This document shows positions 1 to 5,549 of a stretch of DNA of 5,549 nt, one piece after another. The first letter of the stretch is position 1; every line of letters starts with the position of its first letter. The stretch covers positions 1 to 5,549 of the forward strand of contig JAPKYY010000935.1 in NCBI GenBank assembly GCA_026394095.1. Direction: 5' to 3'. The notes beneath the pieces were generated by a model. It was not told the DNA's origin and did no database searches. It was given only the letters and a program-made list of their open reading frames with translations. A program made the position numbers and the translations under genes. Origin of the DNA: Acidobacteriota bacterium (GTDB taxonomy: Bacteria > Acidobacteriota > Terriglobia > Bryobacterales > Bryobacteraceae).

Positions 1-766
1 CGGAGGATTCCGCCACACGCTCCCAGGAATCGGTCTTCAGGTCCACTTTCTGCCCATCACTCAACTGGACCTTCGTCAGAGCCAGCGACAAACGGGCAGT
101 ACCCTTAACACGGCCGCTGCGATCCACTTCCACCACTTTTCCTTCGACCCTGGCACCCTTTTCCGCAAGCACAATATCGTTCACCACCAGCGGAGCATCC
201 AGCGTTGCGCTGAAGGAATCGCCCGCAATGTTTTTTTCTGAATTGATGGTCGAGTTGATTCTGACACTGATGCTGGTTCCAGCCGGAACAGTCACTGTCT
301 CAGGCGTACGGGCAGGCTGCTTCACCACAGGATCAGGACGCATGATCTCGGCCCGCTTCGGTTCTTCCTTGGCAGGCTTGGGTGCCTCAGACGAGCCGGA
401 TGAAAATGGCGGCAGAACTACCCCGCCGCTACTACTGTCATTCGATGCATTGGTGGCAGTAGTATCTGGCATGGTCTTGACGGGTTCAGCGACAATCCCT
501 TTCTTGACGACAACCGGAGCGGCCTTGGGCAGTTTGGAGTCACGCCGGGCAGTCTCAACGGCACGTGGACGCACGGCCTCCATTCCAGCGGCAACATCGG
601 CCACGTGACCGGACGCACTCTCCACAGACCGCTCAACCACTGCGGGAACTGAAGAATTGGCAGAGACAGGCTCTGATTTCGAATCGGAGCCCCTCGTCAA
701 GAAAACCGCGAGAGCACCTGCCAGTGCTGCTCCGCCGACGAAGGCCATTAGGATCTTCGAATTCAT
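1..766 (-). CDS. Membrane-anchored/secreted hypothetical protein, N-terminal 255 residues (3' end outside window)
   Basis: The frame is open from ATG at 766 to the left edge with no stop, giving 255 residues of a longer protein. Residues 1-3 are followed by a hydrophobic stretch (about 5-23, rich in A, G, L, V, F) ending at T-R-G-S: a signal peptide or N-terminal anchor. Residues 27-155 are a low-complexity linker rich in A, P, S, T, K and E, probably disordered. From about 157 a folded domain begins with T-V-T-V-P-A-G-T, then a G-D-x-F-x-A-T-L segment (182-189), E-K-G-A-R-V-x-G (202-209), G-R-V-K-G (218-222) and a D-G-Q-K-V-D-L strand (237-243). From memory, this pattern recurs in acidobacterial extracytoplasmic proteins of unknown role; it loosely resembles beta-barrel domains of VirB10/TrbI type, but I would not assign that function. 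The start is supported by AGGAG (775-771 on the minus strand) 4 nt upstream. The gene is divergent from dus. Confidence 0.85.
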   Translation of the reverse strand, partial: MNSKILMAFVGGAALAGALAVFLTRGSDSKSEPVSANSSVPAVVERSVESASGHVADVAAGMEAVRPRAVETARRDSKLPKAAPVVVKKGIVAEPVKTMPDTTATNASNDSSSGGVVLPPFSSGSSEAPKPAKEEPKRAEIMRPDPVVKQPARTPETVTVPAGTSISVRINSTINSEKNIAGDSFSATLDAPLVVNDIVLAEKGARVEGKVVEVDRSGRVKGTARLSLALTKVQLSDGQKVDLKTDSWERVAESS

Positions 767-839
767 ACATCTCCTGACGTAAGCGCTGAAGGCTTCGTTT
801 CTCGTAGTCTACTCCTGAAACCCCTCATAATAGAAAAAG
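767..839. promoter_or_regulatory. Divergent intergenic region; -10-like element shared by both strands
   Basis: This 73-bp gap separates two divergent genes, so it should hold promoters for both. On the plus strand CATAAT (826-831) lies 8 nt before the dus ATG; a transcript from it would start at or within a base or two of the ATG. On the minus strand the same bases read TATTAT (832-827), which could serve as a -10 for the left-edge gene with a leader of about 55 nt. No good -35 hexamer is visible at the standard spacing on either strand, so the call rests on the -10-like bases and gene arrangement only. Confidence 0.35.
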
Positions 840-1862
840 ATGCGTGCTTTCCCGGCCAGTTTTCCGATCGGCCCCAAAAACATAGTTCCCGCGACGGTTC
901 TTGCCCCCATGGCTGGGGTTACAGATACCGTTTTCCGACGCCTGATTCGTGATCAGGGCGGCTGCGGTCTGATCATGACAGAATTTACATCAAGCCACGG
1001 CGTGGTTGCGAGTGTTCGGTCAAAGAAGGTCTCCAAGACTGAAAAGCGCTACCTCTGCTTTGAGCCGGAAGAACATCCGATCTCATCACAACTCTTTGGT
1101 TCTGACCCAAAGGTGATGGCCGACGCCGCCCGCCATTGCGAAGACCTGGGATTCGATTTCGTCGATATCAACTTTGGTTGCCCGGTTAAGAAGGTAGTTC
1201 GCTGCAACGGTGGCTCCGGTTGCCTGCGGGACCTCCCGCTGATCGTCGATATCCTGACCGCCGTCAAGTCAGCCATCAAGATTCCCCTTACGATGAAGTT
1301 CCGTGCTGGCTGGAATGACAATGAGCTCGTACACGTAAAGATGGGCAAGATCGCTGAAGACCTTGGCCTCGCCGCCATCGCCCTGCATCCGCGTACCCGC
1401 GAACAAGGCTATGCAGGCAAGGCCGACTGGACCCGCATTGCCGAGCTCAAAGACGCAGTAAAGATCCCCGTCATTGGTAACGGCGACATCATCACGCCCG
1501 AAGATGCAGTGAGGATGATCGAGCAGACCAACTGCGATGCCGTAATGGTGGGCCGTGCCGCCAGCTACAACCCCTGGATCTTCCGCCAGATCAGCGAATA
1601 CCTCGCCAACGGCACCTATTGGCAACCAACCCATGTCGATCGCTACGAAATCATGAAGCGCTACTTCACGATGCTTGAGGAAACCAACTGGCCGGAAGCG
1701 GTCGGCAAAATGAAGCAATTCACCAGCTACTTTACTCATGGCGTGAGAAACGGCGCCCACCTGCGATCCGGGATCTACAAGCACCATGAGCCGAAACAAA
1801 TCATCCAGGCAGTAGAAGAATTCTTCTCCAAAGAACAAGAGGCAGAGATCGTCGCGGCATGA
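840..1862 (+). CDS. dusB: tRNA-dihydrouridine synthase, DusB/NifR3 type
   Basis: FMN-dependent enzyme that reduces specific uridines in tRNA to dihydrouridine with NAD(P)H, in the cytoplasm. The 340 residues match the usual family length. Visible motifs along the TIM barrel: L-A-P-M-A-G-V-T-D (21-29, FMN-binding loop), Q-L-F-G-S-D-P (84-90), N-F-G-C-P-x-K-K-V (111-119) with the catalytic Cys114, M-K-F-R-A-G-W (152-158, flavin-contacting Lys/Arg), H-P-R-T-R-x-Q-x-Y-x-G-x-A-D-W (183-197), I-G-N-G-D-I (212-217) and V-G-R-A-A (237-241, flavin phosphate). Residues from about 255 form the helical tRNA-binding domain. Subfamily assignment to DusB is from overall motif pattern; the exact tRNA position modified is not deducible. 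Start: ATG 840 is the only one that keeps the I-G-P lead-in and flavin loop (the next ATG falls inside L-A-P-M-A-G). No Shine-Dalgarno is present. The stop overlaps the start of rnhA. Confidence 0.95.
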   Translation: MRAFPASFPIGPKNIVPATVLAPMAGVTDTVFRRLIRDQGGCGLIMTEFTSSHGVVASVRSKKVSKTEKRYLCFEPEEHPISSQLFGSDPKVMADAARHCEDLGFDFVDINFGCPVKKVVRCNGGSGCLRDLPLIVDILTAVKSAIKIPLTMKFRAGWNDNELVHVKMGKIAEDLGLAAIALHPRTREQGYAGKADWTRIAELKDAVKIPVIGNGDIITPEDAVRMIEQTNCDAVMVGRAASYNPWIFRQISEYLANGTYWQPTHVDRYEIMKRYFTMLEETNWPEAVGKMKQFTSYFTHGVRNGAHLRSGIYKHHEPKQIIQAVEEFFSKEQEAEIVAA

Positions 1863-2302
1863 AGACTGTGGAACTGATTACAGACGGGGCCTGCTCGGGC
1901 AACCCCGGTCCCGGCGGCTGGGCCGCGATTTTGAAGTACGGGGCACACAAAAAAGAACTCTACGGAGCCGAGTCCCCAACAACAAATAACCGGATGGAAT
2001 TACGGGCTGCCGTCGAAGGCCTGAAGCTACTCAAAGAGCGTTGCCAGGTTGAAATTACAACCGACTCCGAATACGTGCGCAAAGGGATCACCGAGTGGAT
2101 CCATGGCTGGAAACGCAACAACTGGAAGACCAAAGACAAGAAACCAGTCAAGAATCAAGACCTCTGGGAAGAGCTCGACGCCCAGGTGGCGCGCCACGAT
2201 GCTACCTGGAAGTGGGTAAAGGGTCACGCCGATCATCCTGACAACAATCGCTGTGATGAATTGGCCGTGATGGCATCCAAGACCCAAAAGAGTTCCAGCT
2301 AG
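1859..2302 (+). CDS. rnhA: Ribonuclease HI
   Basis: Endonuclease that cuts the RNA strand of RNA/DNA hybrids (R-loops, replication primers) in the cytoplasm, using two metal ions. The 147-residue length is that of classic bacterial RNase HI. All catalytic residues are present: Asp9 in I-T-D-G-A-C, Glu47 in N-N-R-M-E-L, Asp69 in T-T-D-S-E-Y, His123 in W-V-K-G-H-A and Asp133 in N-R-C-D-E-L-A. The basic handle region ([16 protein letters not shown], 84-99) that grips the hybrid is intact. The ATG at 1859 overlaps the dus TGA (ATGA), and no strong ribosome binding site lies immediately upstream, so translation is probably coupled to dus and the two genes form an operon. Nothing odd is seen in the protein. 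Confidence 0.97.
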   Translation: MKTVELITDGACSGNPGPGGWAAILKYGAHKKELYGAESPTTNNRMELRAAVEGLKLLKERCQVEITTDSEYVRKGITEWIHGWKRNNWKTKDKKPVKNQDLWEELDAQVARHDATWKWVKGHADHPDNNRCDELAVMASKTQKSSS

Positions 2303-2318
2303 CCCGCTACAATTGGGC
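2303..2318 (+). promoter_or_regulatory. Short spacer with TACAAT -10-like hexamer before the redoxin gene
   Basis: The 16-bp gap between rnhA and the next gene contains TACAAT (2308-2313) ending 5 nt before ATG 2319. No Shine-Dalgarno is present. This resembles the arrangement upstream of dus: a -10-like hexamer almost touching the start codon. It may produce a leaderless mRNA; the alternative is read-through from the dus-rnhA operon. A weak 4-bp dyad (GCCC 2302-2305 / GGGC 2315-2318) is too small to call a terminator. No convincing -35 was found. Confidence 0.25.
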
Positions 2319-3226
2319 ATGCTGAATCGACGTCTTTTGCTGCTCGGCGGAACCGCACTCTGGGCTGCCCCTTCCAGCACCGCAAAGGTGCTCTATGAAG
2401 ACCGGGCAACCACACTCTCAAACAGTCGAGTAGATAAGGGTGATCTGTGGATCGAGTCGAAAGACCTCCCCAGGATCAACCAGTTTGAAGTCAAACCGCA
2501 GGGTGCATGCCGGGGCGATATCTGCTCAAGGATTTTCGCGGGCGCAAGGTGCTCTTGCTCACCTGGGCTTCCTGGTGAGGATGCCGTCTCGATCTGCCAG
2601 TCTGGCAGAAGATCTACACGGAACTCAAGGGCCAGCGATTTGAGATTGTTGCCGCAGCGCAGGATACTGGCGGCGAAGCAGCCGCAGGCAAATGGTACGA
2701 CGCAGCGAAGGCAAGCTACACAACGCTGATTGATACGGGCCATGCCGTAAGCTCGGCCTATCAATTGGTAAACGTACCGGCTGGGGTCTGGATCGATGAG
2801 CAAGGTCGCGTAGTGCGTCCCCCTGAAACAGCAGCACCCAAAACTCAGGAACTAAAGATCGGCGGCAAGACAATCACAACGCAAGGGGACGATTATGTCG
2901 CAGCCTTGCGAGACTGGGTAGCCAAGGGCGACAAGAGCGAATTTGTCTTGAGCGACGAGGAATACAAGCGAAGGGTCAAAGAGCGAAGTCCGCCGGAGAA
3001 AGAAGCCGAGGCGTCTTTCAAACTTGCGGTTGCCTTGCACGAGAAAGGGCAGAACGAACTCGCCCAGAAGTGGTGGCAGCGGGCACAAACACTGAACCCT
3101 GAGAGTTGGAATTACCATCGGCAGGACTGGAGCTTCTCGACTGATGCAGGCAAGAAGTGGATGGAGAAATTCCAAAGCTCTCAGGGCGACTACTACCCCA
3201 AGCTAGAGCTCAAGGAAAAGAACTAA
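2319..3226 (+). pseudogene. Redoxin (thioredoxin-fold) selenoprotein gene, frame-disrupted by an apparent internal deletion
   Basis: Two in-register pieces lie in different frames. Piece 1 (ATG 2319 to about 2525) gives M-L-N-R-R-L-L-L-L-G-G, a Tat-like or Sec signal, then D-L-P-R-I-N-Q-F-E-V-K-P-Q-G-A-C-R-G-D-I-C. Left in that frame it ends at TGA 2727-2729 after meaningless sequence. Piece 2 (about 2525-3226, stop TAA 3224-3226) reads L-K-D-F-R-G-R-K-V-L-L-L-T-W-A-S-W-[TGA]-G-C-R-L-D-L-P-V-W-Q. It continues with a thioredoxin core, the cis-proline strand N-V-P-A-G-V-W-I-D, and a TPR-like C-terminus (A-S-F-K-L-A-V-A-L-H-E-K-G ... L-N-P-E-S-W). From memory, 'redoxin domain-containing (seleno)proteins' of Acidobacteria and Planctomycetes have both pieces joined by a middle segment that is absent here. 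The TGA sits at the catalytic Cys/Sec position, before G-C-R, with a SECIS-like hairpin after it. The likely role was an exported or membrane-side thiol/selenol oxidoreductase or peroxidase. Alternatives: an ATG at 2507 could start a shorter product in frame with piece 2, or the break is an assembly error. The family call is firm; the loss of function is moderately supported. Confidence 0.75.
2576..2621 (+). promoter_or_regulatory. Probable selenocysteine TGA codon plus bacterial SECIS stem-loop
   Basis: TGA at 2576-2578 replaces the expected active-site Cys codon in W-A-S-W-x-G-C-R. The frame continues open for 648 nt after it with sensible thioredoxin sequence. A hairpin follows: lower stem CCGT (2584-2587) with ACGG (2618-2621), a 3x3 internal loop, GAT (2591-2593) with ATC (2612-2614), an AAG bulge (2609-2611), then a 6-bp upper stem CTGCCA (2594-2599) with TGGCAG (2603-2608) closing a GTC loop (2600-2602). 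The loop guanine is the 22nd base after the TGA. Known bacterial SECIS elements lie in the coding region just after the UGA, have an apical loop starting with G (GU in E. coli fdhF) roughly 16-37 nt downstream, and bind SelB. All of these are met. Confidence 0.8.
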
Positions 3227-3234
3227 GGGCCAGC

Positions 3235-5148
3235 TTACGAAGCCTTGCGCTCACCCAGATACTTCATCAGCGTGGCGGCAAGGCCATCAAAGGCCCCACC
3301 TCCACTGCCTGAGACCAAAATCTCCGGCACGAAGCGATTACCACTCTTAGACAGAGCATCGATCGCGTTGACGAAGGCAGTGGCATTGGCACCAAAGCTC
3401 TTAACCTGAGCGTCATAGGCTTCGGCCTTGGCCAGACCCACCGAGCGCACTTCAGCGCCCTTGGCCTTACCCGTCTGCTCGATGTAGTAGCTTTCGCCTT
3501 CTGCTTCGGCACGGCGGGCACTGGCCTGATTGGTCTTGATGTTGACACCCACGGCAGACTTGGCCAGCTCTGCCTGCATGTCGGCGGTACCGCGGGCTTG
3601 TTCCATCCGGATGCGCTGATCTTGCGCCTGACGCTGCTGCTCGAAGGTAGCAATCTCTTGCTTTGCGATCTCGCGCTCGGTCAACACCTTTACAAGGTCC
3701 ACCGGGAAAAGCACGTCCTGGATGTAGACGCCCTTGGTCTCAACGAAGTAAATCGAAAGCAGTTCAGCGATACGCTCAAACGCCGCACGCTGTACCTCTT
3801 GCCGCTTCTCGATAAAGCTGATCGCCGGCATCGATTGCAAGGTGTCGCGGAAGTGGTTGCCCACTGCTGCCTGCAAAACTTCGTCGACAAGGTTATTGAT
3901 CGTGCCTACGGTCGAAATGACACGCGGGGCGCGGGTATCCGGTACGTGGATCTGCACTTGCAAATCGATGCGGAAGATAAAGCCTTCGGCGCTCTTGGCC
4001 GTGATGGTTTCGAGCTTCGCGTCCAGATGGTGAGCGGAGGAAATTCGCTCGGCCCAGTTCAGCGTGAGAATTGCCGTGGGGACAATCTCTGCCTTGTAGC
4101 AATAGGGGTTGATCGGATACTTACCAGTGCGAAGAGGCTCCTGCCAGATGCCGCGGTGGCCTGGGCGAACGAGAGTACCGAACTTGAATTCAGCACCTGA
4201 AGTGTCGCGCGGCGGCAAGCCGACATAGCTCTTGATCACAGCCACCTGGCCCTGCTCAATCACCAGCATCGGCACCAGTTCCACACGCACCAGGAATGGG
4301 TTGATCGTGTAGGCACCATAGAGCAGCGGGTCATGCTGCAGCCCGATCCGGCCACCGTGATCGAGAAACGCCTGAAAGTCCTGATAGTTGTTATGCAGGT
4401 CATTTTTGGCACCAAAGAGTAGCTCAATAATGTCCTGATCGGTAGAAGTGGATTGCTCCATCTCGAGGATGTCCTCAAAGCCATTCAGCCGGCTTGAGAT
4501 GTCGCCGCTGGGCAGCGGGCTGCCTTCCAGCGTGTTGACGATGCCAACGATATCGCGGGCATCATTGCCACGGCGAATCTGAATCACTTCAAAATCTTCA
4601 TCGCGAAGATTGAAGCTGGCTGGGGTAATCGGGCCAGAGGCAGCGCTCAGTTCCGGATTGACGGGGAGGCCAAAAGTACGATCTCGCGTGATCACCATGA
4701 AGGCAACAGGGTGGATCGGCAGCGTCGTGCCTGGAGGCAATACAGGACGCTGGACACCCTTCTGTCCACCTTCTCGAATGAACAAATCAAGATCGGCAAA
4801 CTGGCCAAACTGCGGCTTGTAGATAGCGCTCTTGGCACCCACAGGCAGGGGGTTGCCCACCTGCGCCATCACTACGCCAATTTGTCCGGCAGGGATTTGT
4901 ACCCACGGGAATTTCTCAACCCCGTAGAGAGGCCAGAGGCGAAAACGCAGGCCTGGCATCAGCAGTTCTGCCTGATAGCCGGCTTCGCCGTTCAAGGCAA
5001 TCAGATTGTCGTCGCTCAGTTTGCGACGTGAAAAGCGCTTGGTGACAAGCCCCACTTCACTGGGGCCAATACGATGGAAAGACAACAAATAGACGACCGT
5101 TGCTGCGAACAGGCACAGGCCTGCGGCAAAGGCTAAGAACATCCACAT
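3235..5148 (-). CDS. Flotillin-like SPFH/Band 7 membrane protein with repeated N-terminal units
   Basis: 637 residues. Residues 3-24 form a hydrophobic N-terminal transmembrane anchor followed by H-R-I-G-P-S-E-V-G-L-V, the typical entry into an SPFH domain. The band-7 core runs to about residue 490 (for example F-R-I-D-L-Q-V-Q-I-H-V-P-D 392-404, then N-N-L-V-D-E-V-L-Q-A-A-V 418-429 and V-Y-I-Q-D-V-L-F-P 474-482). Residues 487-590 are a charged, Ala/Glu/Gln-rich coiled coil (E-R-E-I-A-K-Q-E-I-A; A-R-R-A-E-A-E-G-E-S-Y-Y), as in flotillins and YqiK. It ends in a glycine-rich tail (613-619) before a short helix. Such proteins oligomerise on the membrane and organise lipid microdomains; the specific role here is unknown. 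The first 355 residues are unusually long and contain four similar short units (see findings). Start: AAAGGAGA (5164-5157) leaves 9 nt between GGAG and ATG 5148. The gene is convergent with the redoxin gene, 8 bp apart; no NfeD partner is seen next to it. Confidence 0.9.
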   Translation of the reverse strand: MWMFLAFAAGLCLFAATVVYLLSFHRIGPSEVGLVTKRFSRRKLSDDNLIALNGEAGYQAELLMPGLRFRLWPLYGVEKFPWVQIPAGQIGVVMAQVGNPLPVGAKSAIYKPQFGQFADLDLFIREGGQKGVQRPVLPPGTTLPIHPVAFMVITRDRTFGLPVNPELSAASGPITPASFNLRDEDFEVIQIRRGNDARDIVGIVNTLEGSPLPSGDISSRLNGFEDILEMEQSTSTDQDIIELLFGAKNDLHNNYQDFQAFLDHGGRIGLQHDPLLYGAYTINPFLVRVELVPMLVIEQGQVAVIKSYVGLPPRDTSGAEFKFGTLVRPGHRGIWQEPLRTGKYPINPYCYKAEIVPTAILTLNWAERISSAHHLDAKLETITAKSAEGFIFRIDLQVQIHVPDTRAPRVISTVGTINNLVDEVLQAAVGNHFRDTLQSMPAISFIEKRQEVQRAAFERIAELLSIYFVETKGVYIQDVLFPVDLVKVLTEREIAKQEIATFEQQRQAQDQRIRMEQARGTADMQAELAKSAVGVNIKTNQASARRAEAEGESYYIEQTGKAKGAEVRSVGLAKAEAYDAQVKSFGANATAFVNAIDALSKSGNRFVPEILVSGSGGGAFDGLAATLMKYLGERKAS

Positions 5149-5206
5149 GGGATGGGTCTCCTTTCAAGAGATACAAGTTGTAAGTGTTGGGGTTTTGAAA
5201 GAAAAG
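5149..5206 (-). promoter_or_regulatory. Leader of the flotillin-like gene with strong RBS and an 11-bp palindrome
   Basis: Immediately upstream of the ATG lies a strong ribosome binding site, AAAGGAGA (5164-5157). Eight bases further out is a perfect palindrome TACAA-G-TTGTA (5172-5182), which could be an operator half-site pair or contain a -10-like TTGTAT on the minus strand (5178-5173). No clear -35 is visible, so promoter placement is tentative. Confidence 0.35.
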
Positions 5207-5223
5207 CTAGAGCGGCGCTCTAG
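5198..5223 (-). terminator. Rho-independent terminator-like hairpin, minus strand
   Basis: CTAGAGC (5207-5213) and GCTCTAG (5217-5223) form a perfect 7-bp stem with a 3-nt loop. Read on the minus strand it is followed directly by CTTTTCTTTC (5206-5197), a U-rich tract. On the plus strand no T-run follows. It would end a minus-strand transcript entering from the right edge and insulate the flotillin-like gene, whose start is 49 nt further on. The moderate stem GC content and interrupted U-run make it a plausible rather than certain terminator. Confidence 0.55.
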
Positions 5224-5549
5224 ATTGGTTTGGTGGGATTCTGCATGTTGGAGCTCTCTAATAGGCTCACAGGATCAAGAGTAGATCCACTTTGAATGGG
5301 AGTCAATAGAAATCGGATGGCGTCGACCATGAATAGTTCTTTCGTGGGCGAGTAGATCCGGCGGCGAGTGGATTGGATTTCCGCCGCCGGACACACTTTG
5401 GGCTCCTCCATCGTTTCGAATCGGCAAATTGTCAAAGAACTGGCCCGGCGTTGTTCTGGACTGTCCCGGGCGGGGTTGAGAGTGGTTGTTGGACGCTGTG
5501 TTAGGCAGCGAAGGATAAGCGGTCCCGGATGAATTTGGTTTCGTTCCTG
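5224..5549. other. Non-coding-looking region with GC-rich hairpins; weak minus-strand open frame
   Basis: No recognisable gene. One minus-strand frame stays open from the right edge to a TAG at 5222-5220, inside the terminator stem (about 109 codons; internal starts TTG 5435 and ATG 5411, neither with a good ribosome binding site). Its translation is rich in R, S, T and P, shows no known motif and is probably chance, but it could be the 3' end of a gene entering from the right. Two inverted repeats are clear: CCGGCGGCG (5358-5366) with CGCCGCCGG (5382-5390), a 9-bp all-GC stem extendable by one T-A pair with a 15-nt loop; and GCCCGG (5443-5448) with CCGGGC (5466-5471). On the plus strand an ATG at 5529 with AAGGA 13 nt upstream could begin a gene that continues outside the window; only seven codons are visible. 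Confidence 0.4.

Noticed and set aside
228..608. 126-codon plus-strand open frame
   Set aside because: Opposite to the left-edge minus-strand gene, which has a signal segment, RBS and a patterned C-terminal domain; the plus-strand product is low-complexity.
1269..1838. 189-codon minus-strand open frame
   Set aside because: Antisense shadow of dus, which carries all Dus motifs; no motif in the antisense product.
2530..2540. Programmed frameshifting (for example at the TTTT in 2533-2536) as the explanation of the frame switch
   Set aside because: The family segment expected between the two motifs appears absent, which slippage would not explain; no clear slippery heptamer plus stimulatory structure was seen at the junction.
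2440..2643. 67-codon plus-strand open frame across the break in the redoxin gene
   Set aside because: Third frame over the junction; its translation matches neither half of the redoxin protein.
3598..4200. 200-codon plus-strand open frame
   Set aside because: It lies wholly antisense inside the flotillin-like gene, whose translation is coherent over its full length; the plus-strand product has no recognisable motif.
5279..5359. Direct repeat GAGTAGATCC at 5279-5288 and 5350-5359
   Set aside because: Only two 10-bp copies with no further copies or flanking structure; chance is adequate.
5430..5435. TTGACA on the minus strand as a -35 box
   Set aside because: The bases 16-18 nt downstream (GATGGA and neighbours) do not resemble a -10 element.
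5529..5549. Plus-strand gene start (ATG 5529, AAGGA upstream)
   Set aside because: Only seven codons are visible and the RBS spacing is long; not enough to call a gene.

Overview
The window (5,549 bp, moderately GC-rich by eye) looks like chromosomal DNA of an environmental Acidobacteriota-type bacterium, perhaps the Solibacter/Bryobacter side. This is inferred from two things recognised from memory: the C-terminal domain of the left-edge secreted protein, and the redoxin-type selenoprotein family in the middle. Neither has been checked by a search. No tRNA, rRNA, CRISPR array or recognisable insertion sequence was seen.

Layout. Positions 1-766 (minus) hold the N-terminal 255 residues of a membrane-anchored or secreted protein that runs off the left edge. 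A 73-bp divergent spacer separates it from a plus-strand cluster. That cluster contains a DusB-type tRNA-dihydrouridine synthase (840-1862), ribonuclease HI (1859-2302, ATGA overlap with dus), and, 16 bp further on, a thioredoxin-fold protein of the redoxin (seleno)protein type (2319-3226). Convergent to it with an 8-bp gap, on the minus strand, is a 637-residue flotillin/SPFH-like protein (3235-5148). The right-hand 400 bp (5149-5549) has no convincing gene. It contains a terminator-like hairpin, two further GC-rich hairpins and a short palindrome.

The most interesting locus is 2319-3226. Its thioredoxin active site reads W-A-S-W-[TGA]-G-C-R. The TGA (2576-2578) is followed, 5 nt later, by a 38-nt stem-loop (2584-2621) with a G-U-C apical loop, which is what a bacterial SECIS element looks like. 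The TGA is therefore probably selenocysteine (Sec), not stop. The same gene also appears broken upstream of the TGA. The N-terminal part is in one frame and the thioredoxin part in another, and the segment that family members carry between them seems to be missing, as if by an internal deletion. This would be either a decaying selenoprotein gene or an assembly artefact.

Other points of note: dus and the redoxin gene lack Shine-Dalgarno sequences but have -10-like hexamers 5-8 nt before their ATGs (possible leaderless transcripts). The flotillin-like protein contains four recognisable copies of a short glycine/proline-patterned unit in its N-terminal half. The dus-rnhA pair links tRNA modification and RNA/DNA hybrid removal only by proximity; no shared pathway can be claimed.
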